Shown here in pieces: positions 1-9,508 of a stretch of 64,000 nt of DNA. Source of the DNA: Nannocystis sp. (GTDB taxonomy: Bacteria; Myxococcota_A; Polyangia; Nannocystales; Nannocystaceae). Position 1 is the first letter of the stretch. Each line of letters opens with the position of its first letter. The stretch is from NCBI GenBank assembly GCA_016712315.1, contig JADJRG010000013.1, positions 2,082,001 to 2,146,000 of the forward strand. The letters are read 5' to 3'. The notes under the pieces are model-generated. The model made no database searches. It was not told where the DNA came from and saw only the letters and a list, made by a program, of their open reading frames with translations. The position numbers were made by a program, and so were the translations under genes.

Positions 1-1737
1 GACAGGGAGGAAGGTGGGCTCGTAGGTGGTCTGGTCCTGGCCGATCTCGATGATCCCCTTGCCGTTGGCGTTGTCGAGGCGGACCTGGGCGGAGCCGTCG
101 GTCTTGGTCATCCAGACCTCCGCGACGGCGGCGCGGGTGCGGGCCTGGTTGCCGCGGTAGTAGGAGATCCACTTGTTGTCGGGGCTGAAGGTCGGGTAGG
201 TGACCGTGGGCAGGCCGCCCGCGGAGTCGACGATCTTCTTGGTCTCGCTGAAGCTGGGGTTGTCGAGGTCGACCTTGGTGATCCAGAGGCTCGAGGCGGT
301 GAAGTCGAGCCAGTTGCCGTTGAGGCGCTGGCCGAAGGCGATCTGGCCGTCACCCGACCAGGCGGGGTGGACGAAGTAGGCGCCCGGGGCGCTGAGCTGG
401 GCGAGCACGGCGTTGCTGTTGAAGGCGGTGAGCTTGAGCGGGCCGGCGCCGTCCGACTGACCCCAGAGGGTGTGCGAGCCGTTGGGCGAGATGGCCTGAA
501 AGCCAGATGCGGTGGCGGAGTAGTGGAGGATGTCGCCGGTGGCCGAGTTGATGGTGGTCCAGGGGCTCCAGCCGCCTTGCGCGGCGGCGGCGATCCGCGA
601 GCCGTCGCGCGAGACGCTGTGGCAGGCGAGGCACTGGGTGTTGCCGTCCTTCTTGATGAAATTCTCGGGGTTGCTGGCGCCGACGGGCAGGCGGACGATG
701 TTGCCGTTGTTGACCTCCCAATAATAAACAGTGCCGGCGAGGTCGGCGGGGGCGATCGTCCAGGTCTGGGTCTTGGCGAGGTAGGCCTTGTTGCCGTCGT
801 AGCGCTGGATGTCGAACTTCACATCGCCGTCGGTGGAGGCGGTGAGCTTCAGCCAGACGTCATTCGGGAGCAGCGGGAAGTCGTAGCGCGAGGGCGGCGG
901 CACGGCCTTCCAACCCTCGAACTCAAAGGTCTCGGCGACGACGTGCACATAATAGAGATCGTTGGCGCCGCCGCCGTTCCACTGGATCCGCGGGCCGACG
1001 AGGCCGCGGGGGAAGACGGTCTTGTCGTAGGGATAGAGGAGTGTCATCGCGGGGTCAGGCTCGAAGGCGCCGTCGAAGGCGTCCTTGATCCCGGGGTCGA
1101 CGCCGGGGTCGTCGGTGAAGTAGAGCTTGACGGTCGCGTTGGTCGAGGCGCTGAGGCCCTGCGAGTCGAAGGTGACGAGGCCGACGCCGCCGAGCAGGCC
1201 GGTGGCCGTGAACTCGCCGCTCCCGCCGCCGATGGTGGCGAGGTCGGGGCGGTCGTACTTCCACGAGCCAGTGACCGGGACCTCGACGCCCTTGTCGGTG
1301 ATGCCGATGGCGGTGAACTGGAGCGCCGGCGGGATCACGCCGTCCTTGACGATGACGATCGGGTCCAGGGGGTCGATCTTGACGTCGATGACGACGCCGT
1401 CGCCGCCGTCGGTGGTGGTGTTGCCGGTGGTCGCGTCCGTGTCGGTGGCGGCGGTAGTATCCGTGGTGGAGCCGATCGTCTCGCTCTCGCCGACGCTGTC
1501 GGTGCCGCCGCCCTTGGTGGTGTCGGTGTCGACGGTGGGATCGGCGGTGGTGTCGGTCCCCTCGCTGGTGGCCGAGGCAGAGGTGCTGCCGAGCGTGGAG
1601 GTCGGGCTGGTGTCGCTGCTGGCGCCGTCATCGCCTGAGCAGCCGACCGCGAGCAGGAGGGCGAGGGGGGCGATGAGCCCGCTGCGACGCACGTACGAGC
1701 GGAGCTGTGTCTGTTGAGCGGTTTGAGTGTGACGCAT
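1..1737 (-). CDS. Lipoprotein with CxxCH haem motif and TolB/PD40-like propeller (partial)
   Basis: The frame is open from an ATG at 1737 down to base 1, so the C-terminus lies outside the window and at least 579 codons are present. The N-terminus is a lipoprotein signal (lipobox LAVGC near residue 33), followed by a Ser/Thr/Asp-rich linker to about residue 105 and an Ig/Big-like segment. Further on, QCLACH is a c-type haem CxxCH motif, and after it come propeller-type strands such as ISPNGSHTLWG and FSPDNKWISYY (PD40/TolB-like). I infer an exported, membrane-anchored protein carrying one haem or an analogous site. Similar haem-plus-propeller lipoproteins are common in Nannocystaceae, but the substrate is unknown. 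An alternative is that the CxxCH is incidental; the following S-V-S-R-D-G context, typical of these families, argues against that. Confidence 0.75.
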   Translation of the reverse strand, partial: MRHTQTAQQTQLRSYVRRSGLIAPLALLLAVGCSGDDGASSDTSPTSTLGSTSASATSEGTDTTADPTVDTDTTKGGGTDSVGESETIGSTTDTTAATDTDATTGNTTTDGGDGVVIDVKIDPLDPIVIVKDGVIPPALQFTAIGITDKGVEVPVTGSWKYDRPDLATIGGGSGEFTATGLLGGVGLVTFDSQGLSASTNATVKLYFTDDPGVDPGIKDAFDGAFEPDPAMTLLYPYDKTVFPRGLVGPRIQWNGGGANDLYYVHVVAETFEFEGWKAVPPPSRYDFPLLPNDVWLKLTASTDGDVKFDIQRYDGNKAYLAKTQTWTIAPADLAGTVYYWEVNNGNIVRLPVGASNPENFIKKDGNTQCLACHSVSRDGSRIAAAAQGGWSPWTTINSATGDILHYSATASGFQAISPNGSHTLWGQSDGAGPLKLTAFNSNAVLAQLSAPGAYFVHPAWSGDGQIAFGQRLNGNWLDFTASSLWITKVDLDNPSFSETKKIVDSAGGLPTVTYPTFSPDNKWISYYRGNQARTRAAVAEVWMTKTDGSAQVRLDNANGKGIIEIGQDQTTYEPTFLPV

Positions 1738-1860
1738 TTTTATCGAGAACCTCCGGGCGCGCACCTCGGCGCCTCCCCACGTGAGCAGACTTCCTACGCC
1801 AACGTTGTATCAGAGCGATGAGGCGCTGAGGAGCCGCGCAGGTGCCTGCGAGCGCGCGGC

Positions 1861-1941
1861 GCGGATCTGACAGTGAGCGGGCGCGGCGCGGATCTGACAG
1901 TGAGCGGGCGCCGCGCGGATCTGACAGTGAGCGGGCGGGTC
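1861..1941. repeat. Three tandem 27-bp repeats just downstream of panC
   Basis: The core GCGGATCTGACAGTGAGCGG starts at 1861, 1888 and 1915, an exact 27-bp period. The array fills the space between the panC stop codon (1951) and the neighbouring lipoprotein gene start. No hairpin is obvious within one unit. Its role is unknown; being nine codons long it could expand without shifting a frame, but no gene seems to run through it. Confidence 0.85.
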
Positions 1942-1950
1942 GGCTGGCTG

Positions 1951-2808
1951 TCAGAGCAGGGCGTTGTCGATCAGGCGGACGCCGCCGAAGTAGACGGCGA
2001 GCGCGCAGAGGGCGGGGCGCTCGATGACGTCGATCGGCCGGAGATCGGCGGCGTCGACGAGGCTGACGTAGTCGATCCGTCCAGGCGCGAGGCGGGCGGG
2101 CGCGTCGGCCAAGAGGCCGGCGGCGGCGCGCTCGCCCGCGGCGTAGCGGGCGCGGACCTCGGCGAGGAAGCGGGGGATCGCGCGGGCGGCCTCGCGGCTG
2201 CTCGGGTCCAGGTTGCTGTTGCGGCTCGACATCGCGAGGCCGTCGGGCTCGCGCACGATCGGCATGCCGATGATCTCGCCGCAGAGGTTGAGATCGGCGT
2301 GCATGCGCCGGAGGATCGCGAGCTGCTGGTAGTCCTTCTCGCCGAAGAGGCCGATCGAGGGGCGGAGCAGCCCCCACAGCTTGGCGACGACGGTGCAGAC
2401 GCCGCGGAAGTGGCCAGGGCGCGAGCGCCCGCATAAGGCGTCGCCGAGGCCCTCGACCTCGATCCAGGTGCGGCTGTGGGCGGGGAACAGCTCGCTGGGG
2501 GCGCTCGGGCAGAAGGCGAGGTCGACCCCGGCGGCGGCGGCCTTGGCGAGGTCGCCGGCCTCGTCGCGCGGGTAACGATCGAAGTCCTCGTTCGGCCCGA
2601 ACTGGGTCGGGTTGACGAAGATCGAGGTGATCACCTGTCCTTTGGGACCGACGCGTCGTCGCCCCTCCGCCATCAACGAGAGGTGGCCGTCGTGCAGGAA
2701 CCCCATCGTCGGGATGAAGGCGACGGGCGCGTCCGCGGGCAAGGTCGCCCGCCACGCGCGGGCCTCGCCGGCGCTGCGCAGCACCGAGATCGCCTCGTTG
2801 GAGCTCAT
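1951..2808 (-). CDS. panC: Pantoate--beta-alanine ligase
   Basis: 285 residues, the normal length for PanC, which joins pantoate and beta-alanine with ATP hydrolysis to AMP in the last step of pantothenate synthesis in the cytoplasm. Recognisable motifs are PTMGFLHDGH (the HxGH nucleotide-binding signature, about residue 33), FVNPTQFGPNEDFDRYPR, LFGEKDYQQ (KxD motif) and MSSRNSNLD (KMSKS-like loop). The ATG at 2808 overlaps the panB stop by four bases (ATGA), so the two genes form a translationally coupled panB-panC operon. A three-unit 27-bp repeat lies just past the stop codon. Confidence 0.97.
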   Translation of the reverse strand: MSSNEAISVLRSAGEARAWRATLPADAPVAFIPTMGFLHDGHLSLMAEGRRRVGPKGQVITSIFVNPTQFGPNEDFDRYPRDEAGDLAKAAAAGVDLAFCPSAPSELFPAHSRTWIEVEGLGDALCGRSRPGHFRGVCTVVAKLWGLLRPSIGLFGEKDYQQLAILRRMHADLNLCGEIIGMPIVREPDGLAMSSRNSNLDPSSREAARAIPRFLAEVRARYAAGERAAAGLLADAPARLAPGRIDYVSLVDAADLRPIDVIERPALCALAVYFGGVRLIDNALL

Positions 2809-3704
2809 ACGGGGCCGTAACCGCCGCCGCCGCTCGCGGCCTTGGGTGGCTCGGGCGCGGCGGCGCTGACGGCGGCGAAGGAGTGGGCGTCGCCGGGGAA
2901 GCTGCGGGTACGCACCTCTTCGGCGTAGGCGCCGACGGCCCCGCGCACCTGCTCCGCGAGCTCGGCGAAGCGCTTGACGAAGCGGGGCTTGAAGCGGTCC
3001 TCGAGGCCGAGGAGGTCGTGCATCACGAGGACTTGACCGTCGCAGCCGACGCCCGCGCCGATGCCGATGGTGGGGATCTGGAGGGACGCGGAGACCTCGC
3101 GGGCGAGGGTGGCGGGCACCCCCTCGATCACCAAGGAGAAGGCGCCGGCCTCTTGCAGGGCGAGGGCGTCGCGGCGGAGGCGGTCGGCGGCGGCCTCGTC
3201 GCGCGCTTGCACGCGAAAGCCGCCGAATTCGTGGACGCTCTGGGGGGTGAGGCCGAGGTGACCCATGACGGGGATGCCAGCGGAGACGATCCGTCGGACG
3301 GCGTCTTCGCGGCCGCCTCCCTCGAGCTTGACGGCCTCCGCGCCGCCCTCCTGGACCAGCCGCCCCGCGGAGATCAACGCCTGCTCAGGGCTGACTTGGT
3401 AGCTCATGAAGGGCATGTCGACGACCAAGAGCGCGGTCGAGACCGCCCGGCGGACGCAGCGGGCGTGGTAGATCATCTGGTCGAGGGTGACCTCGAGGGT
3501 GTGCGGGTGGCCCTGCATCACCATGCCGAGGCTGTCGCCGACGAGGATCACGTCGACGCCGGCCTCGTCGATGAGCCGGCCGAAGGTCGCGTCGTAGGCG
3601 GTGACCATGACGATCGGCTGCCCTTGTCGCTTGAGCCGGGCGAGCTGCGGGGCGGTCACCCGCGCCCGTCGCTCCCCCTTCGCTGCCGTGGAGTCGCTGG
3701 CCAT
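2805..3704 (-). CDS. panB: 3-methyl-2-oxobutanoate hydroxymethyltransferase
   Basis: 299 residues. PanB transfers a hydroxymethyl group from 5,10-methylene-tetrahydrofolate to alpha-ketoisovalerate, giving ketopantoate, the first committed step to pantothenate. Family signatures are VTAYDATFGRLIDEAG, ILVGDSLGMVMQGH (metal-binding Asp), VVDMPFMSY and IPTIGIGAGVGCDGQVLVMHDLLG near the C-terminal third. The last 25 residues are a low-complexity Ala/Pro/Gly tail beyond the usual family end. It is the first gene of the panB-panC operon. Ketopantoate reductase (panE) is not in the window. Confidence 0.97.
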   Translation of the reverse strand: MASDSTAAKGERRARVTAPQLARLKRQGQPIVMVTAYDATFGRLIDEAGVDVILVGDSLGMVMQGHPHTLEVTLDQMIYHARCVRRAVSTALLVVDMPFMSYQVSPEQALISAGRLVQEGGAEAVKLEGGGREDAVRRIVSAGIPVMGHLGLTPQSVHEFGGFRVQARDEAAADRLRRDALALQEAGAFSLVIEGVPATLAREVSASLQIPTIGIGAGVGCDGQVLVMHDLLGLEDRFKPRFVKRFAELAEQVRGAVGAYAEEVRTRSFPGDAHSFAAVSAAAPEPPKAASGGGGYGPV

Positions 3705-3754
3705 GGGCCGCGGAGGATAGCCGAAACGCTCCCCCGGCGCGGCTCCGCCAGGGC

Positions 3755-3827
3755 CCTTCTTATGAGGATTTGTGACTATTCACATGTGTTTGAATTGGAG
3801 GTTAATTTTGAGAGCTTATTCCCTGAG
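3755..3827 (+). promoter_or_regulatory. AT-rich putative promoter region
   Basis: A short stretch much richer in A+T than its surroundings separates panB from the divergent lipoprotein operon. It contains ACATGTGTTTGAATTG at 3783-3798, closely matched by ACATGTGTTTTGAGTTG at 33636-33652 in another AT-rich intergenic patch. No confident -35/-10 pair can be assigned. If translation starts at the GTG at 3867 instead of the ATG at 3828, part of this region is leader. Confidence 0.4.
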
Positions 3828-4879
3828 ATGAGGACTTACCCGTATGCTCGAATTGGATTTCTCCTGGTGAAGAAGCTCAAGCCACGCTCCACAACCCCCC
3901 TGCGAGGCGCTTGGTCGCTGCTGCTGCCGCTCGCGACGCTGAGCGCTTGTTCGGGCGATGACCAGGGAGAGAGCGCCAGCGCGAGCAGCGGGCAGACGAC
4001 CGGGGAGGGGACGAGCGAGGGCGAGAGCGACGCGAGCGCGGGCGAGAGCAGCGGCGAGAGCGAAGGCGCGGGGGTGATCGGGCACCTCGACTTCACGCTC
4101 TTCGCGCCGGACGCGATCGACCCGGGGCCGCTGCTCGGCATGGCCGGCGCGTATCATCAGGCGGGCTTTGAGACCGAGGATCTGTACGCGCTCCAGGCGC
4201 TCCAGCTCAGCCTGCCGCCGCCGCCCGCCGCGGTCGACTCGGTGGAGACCCACGCGCCGCAGCCGTACGTGTGGGGGACGCCGCCGCGTGGGTGGAGGCG
4301 GGCGCGGCGATCAAGCTGGTGCACGCGAGCGCCGGGGAGCCGTTGGCGTGCAGGATCTTGGCGGACGGCAAGTACCCGGTCTACCTGGCGAGCGGCGCGG
4401 ACGGTCTGCCAGCGGAGTGCGCCCCCGATCCGGCGATGTGGGCGCCGGCGAGCGACTATCGCCTGGTGCTCTACGGCGGTGATGTCTTTGAGGACAGGGT
4501 GATCGACGGGCGGGTGTCGACGCCGCCGGCGCTGGTCGTGAGCGCGCCGGCGCTGGAGGTGTACGACCTCGCGGTCCCGCGCGATCAGGCGCTGAGCTTC
4601 GAGTGGCAGGTCGAGGCGGCGAGCGAGGAGCCGGACGCGGCGGCGGGCGCCGACAGGATCGTGATCCAGATCTGGGACCAATACGACCAGCTCATCAGCG
4701 CTCACGCGGCCGACGACGGCGCGTTTACGGTGCCCGCTCCGGCGATGGCGACCTTGAGCGCGGGGCTCGGCTTCATCACGATCGCGCGCGAGCGGCCGCG
4801 GCTGATCCCGTTCAAGGGCGGGGCGCTGCAGGTGATCACGCGCTATCAAGTCTGGGGCTACATCGACCTGGTGGAGTGA
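3828..4879 (+). CDS. Lipoprotein, first gene of DUF1501/DUF1553 operon (frameshifted)
   Basis: Starting at ATG 3828 (alternative GTG 3867, which gives a more usual signal peptide), the product has lipobox ATLSAC, a Gly/Ser/Glu linker, then a roughly 270-residue domain I cannot name. The frame breaks at the GGGGG run at 4273-4277: upstream it reads PYVWG, and after a -1 shift it continues DAAAWVEAGAAIKLVHAS to the end (IDLVE). Adding one G restores an unbroken protein of about 350 residues, so a homopolymer sequencing error is a natural explanation. It is followed 10 bases later by the Tat-exported DUF1501 gene, so the three genes probably make one envelope complex of unknown function. Confidence 0.6.
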
Positions 4880-4889
4880 GAGGAGCGGG

Positions 4890-6400
4890 ATGAAGCGACG
4901 TAATTTTTTGCAATCAGCGCTCGGGGCCTCAGCCGCAGGCGTGGCCGGCTTCTCCGTGCTCCGGCACCCGCGGCGGGCGAGCGCGGGCTGGGGGGCGTGG
5001 CCCGACGACAAGGCCGAGGCGATGCTGCCGACGGCGCGACAGGCGAAGAACGTCCTCGAGCTGTTCTTCTACGGCGGTATGAGCGCGTTCGACACGTTCT
5101 ACACGGTGCCGAGCTGGGGCGACGGGCAGGGGACCTACTTGCACGCCTTCATGCAGCAGATCGAGCAGCGCTTCGCCAGCTGCGGCTTCAGCGGCGAGCT
5201 GAGCGAGCCGTTCGCGGAGGACGGCGCGGGGGAGCTGGTCCACCTCGGGCCGTGGGCGGCGCCGCTGCGGGAGCGCCCCGACATCGTCGCGCGGATGCGC
5301 GTGGTCGTGCAGCGCCATGACTCGCTGCCGCATGAGGGCGCGAACCCGTTCGCGCTCACGGGCTCGCGGCTGGGCTCGCCGCGGCTCGCGGGGGTCGGCG
5401 CCGCGATCCAGCGGCACTTCCTCGAGCGCCCCGGCGGCCTGCGTGAGGCGCCGTACGCCTACATCTTGTACCCGGGGGTCGACTTCCCGACGGATAACGT
5501 GAAGGCGGCGTCTTCGGTGGGCCTGCACCCGGGGTCAGCGCGGCCGCTCAGCGTCACCGTCGATCAGGGCTCCGAGCTCGCGGAGCTGCTCGCGCGCGGC
5601 GGCGTGGGCGAGCGGCGGGCGTCGTTCGATCGCGCGGTCGACTTCTATCAGCGCGACTATGAGGCGCGTTTTCGCCCGAGTGGCAAGGGGGCGCCGACGC
5701 GCTCGGCGGAGCGCTCAATTATGAATCGCGCACTTCGCCCGCCGCGGCGCCAGCCAGCTCCAGGGGATCCTCAGCGGCGACCTCTTTGAAGGGGCTCGCG
5801 GGCAGCGAGTGCGGCAAGGGCGAGGCGGTGGACATGCCGGCGATGCAGGCGCGGCTGGCCGCGTCGCTGCTCACGCGCGCCAGCGATCAGCCGCGGTATG
5901 TGCAGTGGATCGACGGGGCGCTCACTCCCCACCCGGCGGGCGGCCACGACACGCACCAGCAGCACGTCAGCTTCGCCTCGCAGAACATCAGCCACACGCT
6001 GCGCAAGCTGGCAGAGATCATCAACGCGCCCGGCGAGCGCGACCCGAAGAAGATCAACCTCGATGAGACGATGATCGTGATCAACACAGAGTTCGGCCGC
6101 ACGCCCTACTTGCAGGGCGAGGACGGGCTGAACCACTGGCCGCAGGGCATGGTGAATGTGTTCATCGGCGGGCCGCTGACCGCGGCCGAGCGCGGGGTCT
6201 ATGGCCACATCACCCCAGAGCTGGGGATCAGCCAGCAGTGGGTGACGCCGGCGGAGAATCGGATGATGGTGATGATGGCGCTGGGGATCTTCCCGTTCTC
6301 CTCGCAAACCTTCGCGGTCGGCGACGTCAGCGGCGGCGTCGAGACCGAGCTCGCGGCGGCGAAGCGGATCAAAGAGCTCTACCTGGGGATCAAGGCATGA
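4890..6400 (+). CDS. DUF1501 family exported protein (frameshifted)
   Basis: Begins MKRRNFLQSALGASAAG, a twin-arginine type signal. The rest follows the DUF1501 family (sulfatase/alkaline-phosphatase-like fold): ELFFYGGMSAFDTFY near the N-terminus, RHDSLPHEGANPF in the middle, and MIVINTEFGRTPY then GLNHWPQGMVNVFIGG near the C-terminus. The reading frame is good to about 5705. It then moves through a second frame (ALNYES, 5711-5728), a third (GASQLQGILSGDLFEG, about 5748-5793), and back to the second from about 5792. The net change is one missing base over about 503 codons. Several breaks within 90 bp suggest either local decay or a poorly resolved stretch. The stop overlaps the start of the next gene (ATGA), as usual for DUF1501-DUF1553 pairs. 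Confidence 0.75.
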
Positions 6401-8530
6401 CTCGTCTATCTACAAGGCTCAAGGCCCGAGGTGGGCGCCCGATCGCGGGCGGGGTCGCGCTGCTGCTGGCGTGCAGCGGCGGCGGCGGCGATGACGACGC
6501 GACCGCGACGGAGGCGGCGACGGCGGCCACGACCGACGCGGCGAGCAGCTTCGGCGAGACCGAGTTCGGCGACGACGGCGGCGAGCCGCCCGCGGCCGCA
6601 GATCCGGGCGAGCAGGAGTGCGACGCGGGCGACGAGGCGTGGGTGAAGCGGGCGATCCCGCTGATCCAGGGGCGCCGGCCGGGGGGATCCGCGAGGTGCG
6701 GCTGCTGGTCGCGATGATCGAGCAGATCGACGCGGCGGGCGGCGACGGCCGCGAGGTGATCGCGCGGGGCCTCGCGGACGGCGAGCTCTATCACCAGCGC
6801 TGGTTCGACTTCTTCTTTGAGCAGCTGCGGATCAACCGGGTCGAGATCAAGGCGAATTATAGCTGCTACGGGGTCCGCACAGCCGCCGCGGCGGACAGCG
6901 AGCTGGCGGCGTATATCCGCGATAACGACGCGCAAGGCGCGGACTTCGGCGAAAATTTCACCTTCCATGACGTGCTCGAGAGCTCGCTGCGGCTCGATGA
7001 CATCACGCCGGGCGTACCGCGCGGATCTCTTCGCTCGCATGGCGCGCCCGCTCACCGGCGCGAACGTGACGGAGGCGGAGATCGAGGTGGTCCGGCGCGC
7101 AAATTATGGCGAGATCTTCGGCTCGGCGTACCTGGGTCGGCGGCCCGCCTGTCTCGAGTGCCATAACAGCGAGGAGTCGGTGACCTACAGCCCGGACCCG
7201 GCGCTGAACCATCACTGGGCGATCGCAGGAAAATTTGAGCGGGCGATCTTCGGCGAGGCGAAGGGGCGGCCGGAGGCGGAGCTGTTCGCGGCGTTTCGCT
7301 GGTCGGGCTTCGTGCGCGACGACGGGCCGGCGCGGCCGTGGGGGATGAGCGGCGCGTGCGGCCGCTTCACGACCGATCGGGGCGGCGACCTGCTGGGCGA
7401 CCCGGGGTACCTCGGCGGGCCGCCGCTTAGCGGAGCCGTACCTCTTCGACCTCGACCCGAAGTACCGCGCGGGCCTGGCCGCGCTGGCGGAGGAGGGGCT
7501 GGTCCTCGGGCCAGATCTTGCGGTCGCGCCGGACCAGGCGCTGGCCTTCCTGCTGGCGACCAACATCGTCAATCAGGTGTGGGAGGAGGTGATGGGCTAC
7601 CCGCTCACCCTCGCGACCTCGTTCCCGCGCAACGCGAAGCAGCGGGAGATCCTGCAGGAGCTGAGCGAGCTGTTCATCGCCGAGCGCTACTCGGTGCGCG
7701 AGCTGCTGGTCGGGATCGTGACGCACCCGTACTTCAACCAAGACGCGCCGGACGCGTGCGGGGCGGCGACAGCGTACCACCTGGACCCCGTGTTTGAGCC
7801 GTTCTCGCGGACCGCGACGGACCCGAACGTGCGCGGTAACAGCGTCGGCGACCGGGTGCAGCGCTACAGCGCGTGGGTGCTGATCGACTCGGCGGCGCGG
7901 GCGATGTGGTGGCCGCTGCCGCAGCGGCTCAGCGACGGGCCGCCGCTTACGGCGGGCTTCCTGCGCGAGCAAGGGGTCTTCTTGAAGGACGCGACGCCGG
8001 GCTTCAACGGCGTGGACTTCGGCTCGTTGCTGTCGTGGGAGGCGCGGCTGGCCGCGGGTGAGAACCCGTTCCTCGGGGGCGCGTGCACGGGGCCGCTGGG
8101 GGGCGAGTGCGCGTCGTTCGAGTGGATCGAGCTGATGCTGAACGAGGGCGCGGGGCTCGGCGACGCGACGGTGCGGGAGATCGCGGCGGCGATCAAAGAC
8201 CGGCTGATCACGGAGCCGACGATCGCGAACGCGGCGGAGGAGCAGGTGATCGAGGAGGTGATCGGCTTCGCGCTCGACGCGAAGATGAACGGCCTCGACT
8301 CAGGGCTGCTCGAGGCGGGGGCGCGCCGCTACGCGGGCCTCTTGCTCAACACGCCGCAGTTCATGCTCGCCGGGGTGCCGAGCCGCGATCAAGATCCCGC
8401 GGCGGATCCGCGGATCGTCGCGCCTGGCGCTGATACGGCGACGCTGTGCGCGGTGCTCTCGCCGGCGCTGCTCGGGGACGCGTGGAGCTGGAGCTGCGGG
8501 CCGGGCGGGGTCACGGTGAGCAAGAAGTGA
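6397..8530 (+). CDS. DUF1553-like haem-motif lipoprotein (frameshifted)
   Basis: The ATG at 6397 overlaps the stop of the DUF1501 gene. The start is a lipoprotein signal (GVALLLACSGGG) with an acidic linker. Later, RRPACLECHNSEES carries a CxxCH haem motif, and the C-terminal third (NIVNQVWEEVMGYPLTLATSFP, then ELSELFIAERYSVRELLVGIVTHPYF) matches the DUF1553 pattern of DUF1501 partners. Three breaks are visible: about 6680 (G/C-rich run), about 7010 and about 7430. Repairing them gives about 710 residues. The partner relationship and gene order are established for this family pair; what they act on is not known. Confidence 0.7.
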
Positions 8531-8536
8531 AGTAGG

Positions 8537-8565
8537 GTGCAACTCAGAGTGAGGCTCACTTGCAC
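8537..8565. terminator. Possible convergent stem-loop
   Basis: GTGCAA...TTGCAC arms enclose an imperfect palindrome with GAGTGA and TCACTT pairing, spanning the ends of two convergent genes. There is no T tract, so intrinsic termination is uncertain. Confidence 0.3.
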
Positions 8566-9452
8566 TCGCAGACGAGGTTGACGAGGCCCTGCGAGTTCTC
8601 GGCGATGTTGGTGATCCGGCACGGCCCGCCGTCGCAGGTGGTGCCTTGGATGATCGCGCCGAAGTTGGAGCAGCCGCCGTACTTGTGCATCTTGGGGTAC
8701 GTGGGGTAGGGGGTGATCGCGAGCTGGTAGCCCGGCTTGGGCGCGCAGGTCTGGCCGTAGAAGCGGCTGCAAAAATAGGCGGCGTCGACGTCCTTGTTGC
8801 TAAGCGCAGCCGACGGAGCAGCAGCCTTGGGTGACGAAGTGGTTGCTCTGCATGCCGGCGAAGGTGTGCTCAGGGCCGTAGATCGCGACGCACTGGCCCT
8901 GCTGGCAGGTGTTGTAGGGGTTTTGGCACTTCTTGCCGCAGGCGCCGCAGTTGTTCTTGTCGCCGGCGATCGCGACCTCGCAGCCGTTACCCGCGGCCTT
9001 GTCGCAGTCGGCGTAGCCCTGGTTGCATACGAGCGAGCACTGGTTGCAGGTGGCGTTGGGTGTGGGGTTGCTGTCGCAGAGCTCGACGCCCTGATGGATG
9101 AAGCCGTCGCCGCACTTGGCGGGCTGACAGGTGGTGAGGCAGGCGTCGGTGTTGCTGAGGTTGCCATCGTCGCACAGCTCGGCGCCTTGGTGGATGATCC
9201 CGTCGCCGCACTTGGCGGCCTTGCAGGTGCTTAGGCAGGCGTCGTTGTTGCTCTGGTTGCCGTCGTCGCACTCCTCGCCGGGTTGGACGATCCCGTCGCC
9301 GCAGCCAGGCAGAGCGCAGGAGTTAGAGCAGGCGTCGTTGTTGTTCTGGTTGCCGTCATCGCAGGCCTCCACGCCGGCGTGGACGTGGCCGTCGCCGCAC
9401 TTCGCGAGCTGGCAGGCGGCGGTGCAGGCGTCGTTGTTGTTTTGGTTGCCGT
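8556..9452 (-). pseudogene. 3' half of split DUF4215 cysteine-rich lipoprotein gene
   Basis: Encodes tandem myxobacterial cysteine-rich repeats of the pattern C-D-D-G-N-x-x-x-x-D-A-C...C...C-G-D-G, then a domain with DKNNCGACGKKCQNPYNTC and a C-terminal part ending NLVCECK. The coding frame enters abruptly at 9450 inside a repeat unit (GNQNNNDAC) with no start codon. The missing 5' part is at 31526-31083 in the same orientation, and the two join in frame through GTTGCCGT. Near 8805 the frame also shifts by one base (CCSVGCA-stop versus AALSNKDVDAAYFC). The intact gene would encode about 443 residues of an anchored Cys-rich surface protein. Confidence 0.85.
9445..9452. repeat. Left attachment core GTTGCCGT (attL)
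   Basis: The 8-mer is the last sequence shared by the left host flank and the right flank (31083-31090). Left of it is DUF4215 coding sequence; right of it the sequence is foreign. On the coding strand it reads ACGGCAAC, part of the D-G-N codons of the repeat. A further copy lies at 9521-9528 inside the recombinase 3' end. Confidence 0.75.
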
Positions 9453-9508
9453 TCTCAGAAATCGCCGGTAGCTAGCGTCTCATGCCAGATCTACGGGCGA
9501 TCGATCTC

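Noticed and set aside
367..1638. 423-residue plus-strand ORF
   Set aside because: Shadow of the minus-strand haem-motif lipoprotein; composition is Gly/Val/Asp/Glu-rich as expected from complementary GC-rich codons.
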